Assembly (NCBI RefSeq): GCF_001517625.2
Contig: NZ_LN999828.1
Coordinates: 62,001-126,000, forward strand
Length of the DNA: 64,000 nt
Source of the DNA: Clostridium sp. AT4
GTDB lineage: Bacteria; Bacillota; Clostridia; Lachnospirales; Lachnospiraceae
Direction of reading: 5' to 3'
The first letter of the stretch is position 1. The number at the start of each line of letters is the position of its first letter. Below the pieces are notes generated by a model, which saw only the letters and a list, made by a program, of their open reading frames with translations, ran no database searches and was not told the origin of the DNA. Position numbers and translations under genes: made by a program. Positions 16,208 to 24,372 of the stretch are shown one piece after another.

Positions 16208-17110
16208 TTGTTTATCTGGGATTTTGTCGCTGATACGGTGTTAGGACAGATCATTGACTGGCTGTATGGACAGATTGTAGGTTTTTTGGGAGACTTTTTC
16301 ATGCAGATGGGAAGTATGGGAGCTGATCTGTTTGAGATGAGCTGGGTGCGGTCCATTGTTCTGTTCTTTTCTTATCTGGCATGGGCACTTTATGTAACTG
16401 GGATTGTGGTGGCAGCTTTTGAGTGCGGAATTGAGTATCAGAACGGCCGCGGCAGTATCCGGGACACTGCCTTAAATGTGATCAAAGGTTTTCTGGCAGT
16501 AAGTCTGTTTAGCGTTGTCCCAGTAGAGCTTTATAAGCTCAGTGTTTCCCTTCAGGGAAGTTTTACTGCAGGGATTACGGGGCTTGGAAAAGATATCGGG
16601 ACAGTAGCATCCGAGATCATCCAATCCTTAAAGGATACGGCTACCTGGCAGGATGCGGCCACATCGGGAATTTTTGGAGGACTGGGAAGTATCACCAGTC
16701 CTATTTTCATGATCTTTCTCCTGATTATGATGGGGTATGCAGTGATCAAGGTGTTTTTTGCCAACCTGAAGAGAGGAGGCATCCTTTTGATCCAGATTGC
16801 GGTGGGTAGTCTTTATTTATTCAGTGTGCCGAGGGGATATATTGATGGGTTTGTTGGCTGGTGCAAACAGGTAATTGGTCTGTGTCTGACCGCATTTTTG
16901 CAGGCAACGGTTTTGATTGCGGGGTTGATGGTTGTTAAGGATCAGGCCCTGCTTGGCTTGGGGCTTATGCTGTCAGCGGGAGAGATTCCACGGATTGCAG
17001 GCCAGTTTGGGCTGGAAACAGGAACAAAGGCCAATGTCATGGGAGCGGTCTATGCAGCACAGGGAGCCGTCAATCTGACAAGAACCGTTGTGCAGGTGGT
17101 TTCCAAATAG
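16208..17110 (+). CDS. VirB6/TrbL-like conjugation channel protein
   Basis: A 300 aa polytopic membrane protein with about six to seven hydrophobic segments, including SIVLFFSYLAWALYVTGIVV, NVIKGFLAVSLFSVVPVELY and SPIFMIFLLIMMGYAVIKVF. The long periplasmic-type loop with SGIFGGLGSI after segment three, and the final GAVYAAQGAVNLTRTV tail, resemble the VirB6/TrbL-like proteins of Firmicute conjugative elements. Such proteins form part of the mating channel. It begins at TTG 16208, with AAAGAGGTGATGAG in front. Confidence 0.75.
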   Translation: MFIWDFVADTVLGQIIDWLYGQIVGFLGDFFMQMGSMGADLFEMSWVRSIVLFFSYLAWALYVTGIVVAAFECGIEYQNGRGSIRDTALNVIKGFLAVSLFSVVPVELYKLSVSLQGSFTAGITGLGKDIGTVASEIIQSLKDTATWQDAATSGIFGGLGSITSPIFMIFLLIMMGYAVIKVFFANLKRGGILLIQIAVGSLYLFSVPRGYIDGFVGWCKQVIGLCLTAFLQATVLIAGLMVVKDQALLGLGLMLSAGEIPRIAGQFGLETGTKANVMGAVYAAQGAVNLTRTVVQVVSK

Positions 17111-17127
17111 AGAGAGGACGGTGAAGA

Positions 17128-17502
17128 ATGGAACACAACAAACTGGTATATATTGCATCTCCCTATTCTGGAGATGTAGAGCGGAATGTAGCATTTGCAA
17201 AGGCAGCCTGTCGTTATGCCATGAAGCAGGGGGTTACGCCCATTGCCTCCCATCTGTTATATCCGCAGATGTTGGATGATAAAGTACCGGAAGAGAGAAA
17301 TCTTGGAACAGGTATGGGACTTCGAATCCTAAAAGTGTGTGATGAGATTTGGGTGTGTGGAAATGAACTGTCCTCGGGGATGGAGCAGGAGATCCGTGCG
17401 GCAAGACGGTTTCGGATTCCGCTTAGGCGGGTCAGTGAGCAGGAGATTGGATGGGGGCTGTGTGAAGCACCGGTACAGAAGGGAATGGAGATGGGCGGAT
17501 GA
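17128..17502 (+). CDS. DUF4406 family (nucleoside deoxyribosyltransferase-like) protein
   Basis: A 124 aa protein with KLVYIASPYSGDVERNVAFA at the start and DEIWVCGNELSSGMEQEIRAA in the middle, the pattern of DUF4406 proteins, which share the nucleoside 2-deoxyribosyltransferase-like fold (SPYSG nucleotide-binding loop, and SSGM-E near the catalytic Glu). It may act on nucleotides or be a sensor. Its ATG follows GAGAGAGGACGG, and its end overlaps the cytosine methylase start by four bases. Confidence 0.8.
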   Translation: MEHNKLVYIASPYSGDVERNVAFAKAACRYAMKQGVTPIASHLLYPQMLDDKVPEERNLGTGMGLRILKVCDEIWVCGNELSSGMEQEIRAARRFRIPLRRVSEQEIGWGLCEAPVQKGMEMGG

Positions 17503-19105
17503 TGACACTGGGCAGCCTGTTTGACGGGATTGGAGGATTCCCCCTGGCGGCAGTCCACTGCGGGATCGTGCCAGTATGGGCCAGTGAGATCGAATCGTTT
17601 CCCATGAGAGTAACGCAGCTCCGGTTTCCCGAAATGATCCATGTAGGGGATATCACAAAACTGGATGGTGCAAAGTTGCTGCCTGTGGATGTGATCTGTG
17701 GAGGCAGTCCCTGTCAGTAGCAGGACTTCGGAAAGGGCTGGCGGGAGAACGTTCCGGACTCTTTATGGATCAGGTGCGTATTGTAAAGGAGATGAGAGCA
17801 GAGAATGAAAGACGAGGGATATCAGATGACCTTGTTCGACCTCGATACCTCGTTTGGGAAAATGTCCCCGGAGCATTCAGCTCCGCAAACGGGGAAGACT
17901 TCCGGGCGGTCATCGAGGAGATCGTCCGCATTAAGGAATGTACCTGTCATGTGCCTCGACCTGACACCGGGAGCTGGGAACCTGCTGGGGCTGCCATTCT
18001 GGGAGATAGGTTCAGCCTGGCTTGGAGAGTCCTGGATGCTCAATACTGGGGAGTCGCCCAGCGTCGCCGTAGGATCTTCCTTGTCGCAGATTTTGGAGGA
18101 CTCACCGCACCCAAAATATTATTTGAGCAGGAACGCCTGCTTGGGGATCTTGCGGAGAGCCAAGGCCAGAGGAAAGGAACTGCCGCCGCAGTTGGAAACA
18201 GCCCTCCAGATTCAGGCTGGTGTGGAGCAGAAAAGGAAAGACAGGTGAATTTTTATATACTTTCCATGGAAACGGCAGAAAAGAAAGAGGTGTGTTTGTG
18301 TCTCAATGACCAAGGCGGCGAGCGGATGGATGTTTCTATCAATGTGACTGCCACACTGCGGGCGGGGATGAGCGGTCATCCTCCTCTGGTGATGGGCAGC
18401 CAGCAGGGAAATGCGGGGATTGGTGTGGATCTGTGTCCGACTCTTACAGAGGCGGCAGGAACCAGCGGGAATAATCAGCCGATCCTGTTTGAGAATCATG
18501 GAATTGATGCCAGATATACGGGACCGCATGAGGTGGCACCAACCATGTCTGCACGGTATGGGACTGGCGGCAATAATGTTCCTTTGGTCTCGGAAATACC
18601 AGAGAGTTACTGTATTGCCGGCAACATCATTGACAGGGAGGTGCAGAACGGCGGAAATGGTCTGGGATGTCAGGCAGACATTTCTTATACCCTGACTAGT
18701 GCAGACCGCCATGCGGTGTTCAGCCGGCAGAGAAGCGATGAATTCTTAGAAAACAAGGTAACAGCAACCCAGAGTACCAGACAGCATAAGGATGCCATGG
18801 ATCTGGTGTGTGAACCCTATCAGGATACAGTAGGGACCATTGGGTATACGGATCATAAGGGGATCAACAACCAGTATGTCAGTGAAGACAAATGCATTGT
18901 GGAGAAGCGGAAGCTGATCCGGCGGCTGACCCCTTTGGAATGTGAACGGCTTCAGGGATTCCCGGATCATTGGACGGACATCCCCGGAGCATCTGACAGT
19001 GCCAGATATAAAGCGTTAGGAAACAGTGTAGCGATTCCATGTGTGGATTTTATTCTCCGTGGCATCGCTTATTTTTTACAGCAGATGAAGGGGGATAATC
19101 CCTAA
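17499..19105 (+). pseudogene. cytosine-5 DNA methyltransferase split by a frameshift after the catalytic PCQ
   Basis: A Dcm-type C5-cytosine methylase in two frames. 17499-17720 has motif I (GSLFDGIGGFPLA) and the catalytic GGSPCQ, then TAG at 17718. From 17711 another frame continues with LSVAGLRKGLAGERSGLF and on through ENVPGAF (motif IV), QRRRRIF (motif VIII), a target-recognition region, RRLTPLECERLQGFPD (motif IX) and KALGNSVA (motif X) to 19105. Restoring GAC and one extra CTGTCAG copy between 17717 and 17718 (10 bases) would join them as PCQDLSVAGL. The protein is probably inactive unless frameshifting occurs. A second gene overlaps it at 17805-18248. Confidence 0.85.
17805..18248 (+). 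CDS. overprinted ORF inside the cytosine methylase gene
   Basis: A 147 aa frame, +1 to the methylase frame, within its motif IV-VIII coding region. The sequence does not look random: MTLFDLDTSFGKMSPEHSAP, a Ser-rich middle, and SLSQILEDSPHPKYYLSRNA followed by CLGILRRAKARGKELPPQLE. From memory, these blocks match hypothetical proteins seen in Firmicute phages and elements, overlapping or next to cytosine methylases. The ATG at 17826 is preceded by CGAGGGATATCAG and begins exactly at the MTLFDLDT block, so it may be the real start; 17805 is the first ATG. Function unknown. Confidence 0.6.
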   Translation: MKDEGYQMTLFDLDTSFGKMSPEHSAPQTGKTSGRSSRRSSALRNVPVMCLDLTPGAGNLLGLPFWEIGSAWLGESWMLNTGESPSVAVGSSLSQILEDSPHPKYYLSRNACLGILRRAKARGKELPPQLETALQIQAGVEQKRKDR

Positions 19106-19215
19106 CATTAGTGGTTCTGCTCCAGTTTTAAGGCAATCTTTGTTGGGTATCGCCCTGGCTATCTCATCTCTTTGTGGATATACTTGGCTTGTAAAAATGA
19201 GGAAAGGAGATCGTA

Positions 19216-19533
19216 ATGGAAGAGCGTAAGAAGAATTTATGTGCCATGATTCCAGAATCTCTGCATAAGAAAGTGCGGGAAGAACAGGAAGAATGGGGAA
19301 TCAAGCTGAACGAGTATATGGAACGGCTTCTAAAAGACCACTTTGAGAAGGGAGAAAGAGAGATGGAAAGCGGAATGAGGACACTGGCATTTCAGGTATC
19401 CGAGGAGTTATTCCAGAGGGTGAAGGTTCATTTAAAGAAGACTGGGCAGAGCCAGAAAGATTTTGTGATCGGACTGATTGAAGAAGCAATCCAGACGGCA
19501 GAGAACGAGGGGCATGAGGAAACAGAAGTGTAA
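19216..19533 (+). CDS. tandem ribbon-helix-helix-like protein
   Basis: A 105 aa protein with two similar halves: residues 4-35 (NLCAMIPESLHKKVREEQEE) and 52-95 (MRTLAFQVSEELFQRVKVHL), each a strand then two amphipathic helices as in Arc/MetJ ribbon-helix-helix proteins. Single-chain tandem forms could bind DNA as a pseudo-dimer. AAAGGAGATCGTA lies before the ATG. It may regulate the downstream virB3/virB4-like genes; this is inferred from position. Confidence 0.6.
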   Translation: MEERKKNLCAMIPESLHKKVREEQEEWGIKLNEYMERLLKDHFEKGEREMESGMRTLAFQVSEELFQRVKVHLKKTGQSQKDFVIGLIEEAIQTAENEGHEETEV

Positions 19534-19599
19534 AAAAGAAAACGACTACCGCCGGCAGATGAAAATGATGCCGGCGGTAATTATTTTGGAGGTGAGCGA

Positions 19600-19860
19600 T
19601 TGTATATTTATCCGGACCATTTGAAATCAAAAGCGACCCTGTGGCTGTGGCAGCTTTGGGATATCGGGATCCTTGGTGTGTGTGGACTGGTTTCGATTTT
19701 AGCAGTCACGCAGGCTGGGTGTTTCCCACCCATTGTTTTGACCGGAGTGTATGGGTTTCTGACGATCCGCCTTGGCGATACCAGTATTCTGGATTTTATC
19801 CGTTATGCCTGTGAATATTTCTTTATCCGACAGCAGTTTTTTGAATGGAGGCAGGAATGA
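19600..19860 (+). CDS. VirB3-like small membrane protein
   Basis: An 86 aa protein with two adjacent hydrophobic helices (IGILGVCGLVSILAVTQ and PPIVLTGVYGFLTIRL) near the N-terminus and a cytoplasmic tail. This is the usual size and topology of VirB3/PrgI-like proteins, which sit directly upstream of a VirB4 ATPase, as here. It starts at TTG 19600 after TTTTGGAGGTGAGCGA and overlaps the next gene by four bases (ATGA). Confidence 0.6.
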   Translation: MYIYPDHLKSKATLWLWQLWDIGILGVCGLVSILAVTQAGCFPPIVLTGVYGFLTIRLGDTSILDFIRYACEYFFIRQQFFEWRQE

Positions 19861-20456
19861 ACAGAGAGAAAAAGAGAGCAAAAAAAGAGGCCGACAGGCG
19901 ACTTTCTACACGCCAGTTTATCGGTGCAAAAGAGGTAACGGACTACAGCCTGGTTACCTATGAACACGGGGAACTGGTGTATTTTATTGTGAAGCCAACC
20001 AATATCTCAGTGCTTTCAGAAACCAGTATCGGTGCCAGGATCTATGCCCTGATGACGGTACTCAAAGGTGTGGCAGAGATTGAAATGCTGTGTTTAAACA
20101 GCAGAGAGAGCTTTGAAGATAATAAACGGTTCCTGCGTACCCGGATGAAGGAGGAAGAAAATCCGGTGGTGCGGAAGCTTTTAGAGAAGGACCAGACTCA
20201 TCTGGACCGGATCCAGGTACAGATGGCGACTGCCCGTGAATTCCTGATCATGATTCGCCTGAAAGATGAAAAAGAGTCGGATATATTTCCATATCTTTCC
20301 AGAATTGAGAAATCCCTGAAGGAACAGAGCTTTTCTGTCAAGCGGGCAGGCAAAGAGGATATCAAACGGATCCTGGCAGTTTACTATGAGCAGAACGTAA
20401 CCACAGAAAAGTTTGAGGATTTTGATGGGGAACGGTGGATCATCCCGGAGATTTGA
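19857..20456 (+). CDS. VirB4 N-terminal-like protein (separate subunit)
   Basis: A 199 aa soluble protein immediately before the VirB4-like ATPase. Its centre (LVYFIVKPTNISVLSETSIG, then VLKGVAEIEMLCLNSRESFE) looks like the N-terminal domain that VirB4/TraC proteins normally carry in one chain. It appears here as a separate gene, ending 17 bases before the ATPase start. ATG 19857 with GGAGGCAGGA is preferred over 19845. It probably anchors the ATPase to the VirB3-like protein. Confidence 0.55.
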   Translation: MNREKKRAKKEADRRLSTRQFIGAKEVTDYSLVTYEHGELVYFIVKPTNISVLSETSIGARIYALMTVLKGVAEIEMLCLNSRESFEDNKRFLRTRMKEEENPVVRKLLEKDQTHLDRIQVQMATAREFLIMIRLKDEKESDIFPYLSRIEKSLKEQSFSVKRAGKEDIKRILAVYYEQNVTTEKFEDFDGERWIIPEI

Positions 20457-20473
20457 GAAAAGGAGGAGCTGAT

Positions 20474-22303
20474 TTGAAGAGAGAAAAGCGTATGTCGGCA
20501 GAGCCGATAGGAGATGTACGGGTTCAGGAATTTCTGGATATGATTGCCCCAGCTGTGATCAAGTTTGAAACAGACCACTTTATCTGCGGCAATACCTATC
20601 GCTGTGTGTGGGCATTAAGGGAATATCCGACTGCCACAGAGGAGCAGGCGATCCTGTCCCATCTGGGAGAGAAGGATGGGGTAACACTTCGCATTTATAC
20701 CCGCCATGTCACTCCGGTGGAGGAACGAAAGATCATCAGCAATGCAGCCAATAAGAATCGGATGGATCGGAGCAATACCAATGACTTACAGCAGACGGTA
20801 CTGGCAGAAAGCAACTTGCAGGACGTGACGACCATTGTGGCTCAGATGCACCGCAACCGGGAACCGCTTCTGCATACAGCAGTATATCTGGAACTGTGTG
20901 CCCATGATTTAGACCAGTTAAAGCTCCTTCAGACCGAGGTACTGACGGAATTGATCCGATCCAAGTTAAATGTGGACCGTCTGATGCTTAGACAACAGCA
21001 GGGATTCCAGTGTGTGATGCCAAGCGGCTATAACCGGTTTCGTAACCAGTTTGAACGGGTGCTTCCGGCCAGCAGTGTGGCAAATTTGTATCCGTTTAAT
21101 TATTCGGGAAAGACGGATCCCCAAGGGTTCTACATTGGACGGGATAAGTTTGGAAGTAATGTTCTGGTAGATTTTAACCGCAGGGCAGATGACAAGACCA
21201 ATGCCAATATCCTGATTTTAGGAAACAGCGGTCAGGGAAAGAGCTATTTATTAAAGCTTCTGTTAACCAATCTGCGGGAATCCGGGATGCATATCTGTGC
21301 GTTGGATCCGGAGATGGAGTATGAGGATCTGACCAACAACCTGGGGGGATGTTTTATTGATCTGATGAGCGGGTATTATATCATCAACCCGCTGGAGCCA
21401 AAGACCTGGGACGATGCAGGAAGCCCGGAGGATCTGGATGCTCCTCAGACTTTTCGCATCCGATCCAGACTGTCCCAGCACATCAGCTTCTTAAAAGATT
21501 TTTTCCGAAGCTATAAAGACTTTACGGACCGGGAGATCGACGTGATCGAGATCATGCTGCAGAAACTGTATGTAAGGTGGGGACTGACGGATCAGAGTGA
21601 TTTTGACCGCCTGGATTCGGGGGATTACCCGATTCTGTCTGACCTGTATGCCTTCATAGAAGAGGAATACCGGGCATTTGATGCGAAGAACTATCCTCTT
21701 TATACTGCAGAGATGCTCCAGAGTATCCTGCTCGGTTTAAACTCTATGTGCGTAGGAGCAGAGAGTAAGTTCTTTAATGGGCATACCAATATCACCGATG
21801 ACAGTTTTATTACCTTTGGAGTAAAAGGTCTTTTGCAGGCCAGCAGGAATTTAAAAGATGCCCTGCTCTTTAATGTGCTTTCTTTTATGAGCGATGAGCT
21901 GTTGACGCAGGGCAATACGGCAGCAAGTCTGGATGAGTTCTATCTGTTCCTCTCCAACTTAACTGCTGTGGAGTATGTCCGGAACTTTATGAAGCGTGTG
22001 CGAAAGAAAGATTCGGCAGTTATCATAGCCAGCCAGAACCTGGAAGATTTTAATCTGGATGGAGTGAAAGAATATACAAAGCCACTGTTTTCCATTCCGA
22101 CCCATCAGTTCCTGTTCAATGCTGGAAGCATTGATGCCAAATTTTATACGGATACCCTGCAGCTGGAAGAAAGCGAATACAACCTGATCCGCTATCCGCA
22201 GCGGGGAGTATGCCTGTATAAATGCGGAAATGAGCGGTACAACCTGATGGTCCATGCACCGGAGCATAAGGCGAAGCTGTTCGGAAAGGCGGGAGGACGC
22301 TAA
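20474..22303 (+). CDS. VirB4/TraE-like conjugation ATPase
   Basis: A 609 aa transfer ATPase. Walker A is GNSGQGKS (about residues 250-257), Walker B LDPEMEY (about 277-283), and the second acidic motif SLDEFYLFL is near residue 485. The N-terminal 240 residues include the VirB4-type domain with NRMDRSNTNDLQQTVLAESN. Such ATPases power substrate transfer or pilus assembly. TTG 20474 behind AAAAGGAGGAGCTGAT is the likely start; the frame from 20435 runs into the previous gene. The upstream gene supplies a VirB4-like N-terminal piece. Confidence 0.9.
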   Translation: MKREKRMSAEPIGDVRVQEFLDMIAPAVIKFETDHFICGNTYRCVWALREYPTATEEQAILSHLGEKDGVTLRIYTRHVTPVEERKIISNAANKNRMDRSNTNDLQQTVLAESNLQDVTTIVAQMHRNREPLLHTAVYLELCAHDLDQLKLLQTEVLTELIRSKLNVDRLMLRQQQGFQCVMPSGYNRFRNQFERVLPASSVANLYPFNYSGKTDPQGFYIGRDKFGSNVLVDFNRRADDKTNANILILGNSGQGKSYLLKLLLTNLRESGMHICALDPEMEYEDLTNNLGGCFIDLMSGYYIINPLEPKTWDDAGSPEDLDAPQTFRIRSRLSQHISFLKDFFRSYKDFTDREIDVIEIMLQKLYVRWGLTDQSDFDRLDSGDYPILSDLYAFIEEEYRAFDAKNYPLYTAEMLQSILLGLNSMCVGAESKFFNGHTNITDDSFITFGVKGLLQASRNLKDALLFNVLSFMSDELLTQGNTAASLDEFYLFLSNLTAVEYVRNFMKRVRKKDSAVIIASQNLEDFNLDGVKEYTKPLFSIPTHQFLFNAGSIDAKFYTDTLQLEESEYNLIRYPQRGVCLYKCGNERYNLMVHAPEHKAKLFGKAGGR

Positions 22304-22318
22304 AAGGGGAGACTGTGA

Positions 22319-23362
22319 ATGGAGTTAAAGGAGCAGAAATTTGGCATTGAGATTGAGATGACCGGCATCACCCGTGCGAAAGCGGCAGAAGTAACAGCAG
22401 GGTATTTTGGAACCAGAGTGAAATATCTGGGAACCTATTATGACACTTATGCAGCCATTGACACAGAAGGGCGTCAGTGGAAGTTTATGAGCGACAGCAG
22501 CATAACCGCACAGCAGAAATTGAATGGAAGAAAGATAAGTGCGGGAAGAGAATACCGGACGGAGATGGTAAGTCCCATCTGTCGTTATGAGGATATTGTG
22601 ACGATTCAGGAGATCATCCGAAAGCTGAAAGAATACGGTGCCCTGACGAACGGAAGCTGCGGGATCCATGTGCATATCAATGTGGAACCGTTTGATGCAA
22701 GAACCCTCCGAAATATCACCAATATTATGGCATCCAAGGAAGATCTGATTTATAAAGCCCTGGGAGTGTCTGTGGAACGGCAGCACCAATGGTGCCAGCC
22801 AGTGGAACAGAGGTTTTTGGATGAGTTAAATCGGAGAAAGCCAAGAAGCATGGAAGCTGTAGAGCGGATCTGGTACAACGGAGAGAGCCGGAGGAATGCA
22901 CATTATGATGATAGCCGTTATCATTGTCTGAACCTTCATTCTGTCTTTCAAAAAGGAACGGTAGAATTCCGCCTGTTCAACGGGACGCTCCATGCAGGTA
23001 AGATTAAGGCGTATATTCAATTTTGTCTGGCGATTGGTGCTCAGGCTCTTAACCAGTCCTGTGCCAGCAGAAGAAAGACACAGACCACGAATGAGAAATA
23101 CACCTTCCGCACCTGGCTGCTGCGGCTGGGACTGAATGGAGAAGAATTCGCTACAGCCCGTCAACATCTGCTGGCGAATCTCCCAGGGTGCATTGCCTGG
23201 AGGGATCCGGCTCAGGCGGAAGCTCAAAAGGAACGGATGCGGCAGAAGAGAGAAAAAGAACTGGAGGAGCGGAGCCAGAGACAGGAACCTATTTCTCCAA
23301 CTGGAGAACCAGAATCGGCCGGGGAGGCAGAAGAACCCCCGGCTTTTATGATGCGAATGTGA
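22319..23362 (+). CDS. amidoligase family enzyme
   Basis: A 347 aa protein with the signature of the COOH-NH2 amidoligase family (glutamine synthetase-like fold): FGIEIEMTGITRAKAAEVTA at the start, EMVSPICRYED, and NGSCGIHVHINVEPFDARTL with its metal-binding His-x-His. These enzymes join carboxyl and amino groups of peptides or small metabolites using ATP. The C-terminal 60 residues are Glu/Arg-rich and low in complexity. It is followed 14 bases later by a gamma-glutamylcyclotransferase gene, a pairing known for this family in mobile elements. The substrate is unknown. Confidence 0.85.
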   Translation: MELKEQKFGIEIEMTGITRAKAAEVTAGYFGTRVKYLGTYYDTYAAIDTEGRQWKFMSDSSITAQQKLNGRKISAGREYRTEMVSPICRYEDIVTIQEIIRKLKEYGALTNGSCGIHVHINVEPFDARTLRNITNIMASKEDLIYKALGVSVERQHQWCQPVEQRFLDELNRRKPRSMEAVERIWYNGESRRNAHYDDSRYHCLNLHSVFQKGTVEFRLFNGTLHAGKIKAYIQFCLAIGAQALNQSCASRRKTQTTNEKYTFRTWLLRLGLNGEEFATARQHLLANLPGCIAWRDPAQAEAQKERMRQKREKELEERSQRQEPISPTGEPESAGEAEEPPAFMMRM

Positions 23363-23376
23363 CAAGGAGGATCCGT

Positions 23377-23898
23377 GTGAATAGAAAACCAAGACTTTAT
23401 GTTGCTTATGGAAGCAATCTGAACTTGACGCAAATGGCATTTCGGTGTCCGACTGCAAAGGTAGTAGGGAAGGGAGAACTGAAGGATTATGAGCTGTTGT
23501 TTCGGGGAGGCCGCAGGGGAGCTGTGGCAACCGTAGAACCAAAAGAGGGGAGTGCTGTGCCGGTACTGATATGGGATATCCAGAAAAGAGATGAGGAATC
23601 GCTGGATCTTTATGAAGGATATCCCAATTTTTATGACAAGCAGATGATAGAAGTCGAGATGGACGGAAAGACAATATCTGCCATGGTGTATGTGATGACA
23701 CCAGGACATTCATTTGGAATCCCATCGGATCACTATGCAAATGTGATCTGGGAGGGCTATGAAACGGCAGGATTTGATACACAGGTTCTGGAGGATGCCA
23801 TTGAACATGCATTTGAGATGGTGCAGAAACAGGAGAACAGCCAGGACTTTCGCCAGCAGAGCCTGTTTGGAATAAGCGGATATGGGGAAATCAAATAA
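23377..23898 (+). CDS. gamma-glutamylcyclotransferase (AIG2/GGCT-like)
   Basis: A 173 aa protein starting LYVAYGSNLNLTQMAFRCPT, the phosphate-binding YGSN loop of the GGCT/AIG2 fold, with the catalytic-type Glu in LDLYEGYPNFYDKQ. Family members cyclise gamma-glutamyl groups to release 5-oxoproline. GTG 23377 follows AAGGAGGATCC at the end of the amidoligase gene. The amidoligase may build, and this enzyme break, a gamma-glutamyl-type linkage. That pairing is known for the families; the actual substrate is inferred. Confidence 0.85.
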   Translation: MNRKPRLYVAYGSNLNLTQMAFRCPTAKVVGKGELKDYELLFRGGRRGAVATVEPKEGSAVPVLIWDIQKRDEESLDLYEGYPNFYDKQMIEVEMDGKTISAMVYVMTPGHSFGIPSDHYANVIWEGYETAGFDTQVLEDAIEHAFEMVQKQENSQDFRQQSLFGISGYGEIK

Positions 23899-23920
23899 AG
23901 CCCTGCAACATAAGCAGGAC

Positions 23921-24256
23921 TTATTTTTGTGAGAGCTGGATGGATTGGATATAGGCACTGAGCAGCTGTTCTACAAGTGGCAGATACTCAGGATTTAAGC
24001 CAGAAAGCATGGCATGGATGGCAGACAGATCGTTCTGGGATTCTGTTCCAAAGAGAATATAATCAGCAGATACTCCAAGAGCATTGCAGAGCTTACTCAT
24101 GGTTTCTGCAGTGAAACTGCCGGTGCCAAGTTCGATTGTGCCGAGAAAAGAACTGGCGAGATCCGCCTTTTCGGCAAGTGCTTCACGGGAATATCCCAGT
24201 GCTTCGCGGGCTTTTCGGATACGACCGCCAACTTCCACATTAAATTGTTTTTTCAA
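23921..24256 (-). CDS. XRE-type helix-turn-helix regulator
   Basis: A 111 aa regulator of the Cro/CI type: GGRIRKAREALGYSREALAE followed by SSFLGTIELGTGSFTAETMS is the HTH. TTG 24256 with AGGTGGTGATGG upstream is the best start; the frame is open to 24301. It is transcribed away from the NlpC/P60 gene. Two copies of CCTTGATAG (24275-24283 and 24341-24349) lie in the divergent intergenic region and may be operator half-sites. It probably controls the lysozyme-like gene and the regions on both sides. Confidence 0.8.
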   Translation of the reverse strand: MKKQFNVEVGGRIRKAREALGYSREALAEKADLASSFLGTIELGTGSFTAETMSKLCNALGVSADYILFGTESQNDLSAIHAMLSGLNPEYLPLVEQLLSAYIQSIQLSQK

Positions 24257-24372
24257 ACCATCACCACCTGACATCCTTGATAGAGATAGTTTACCGCACA
24301 CAATCGAATATAAACATCATGGATACAGGTTGAATAATAACCTTGATAGGATATAATGAAGGGAGGAAACCT

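Noticed and set aside
24330-24357. TTGAAT/TATAAT promoter before the wall hydrolase
   Set aside because: The start point would fall at or inside the ribosome site (24361-24366), leaving about ten bases of leader, so I do not call it.
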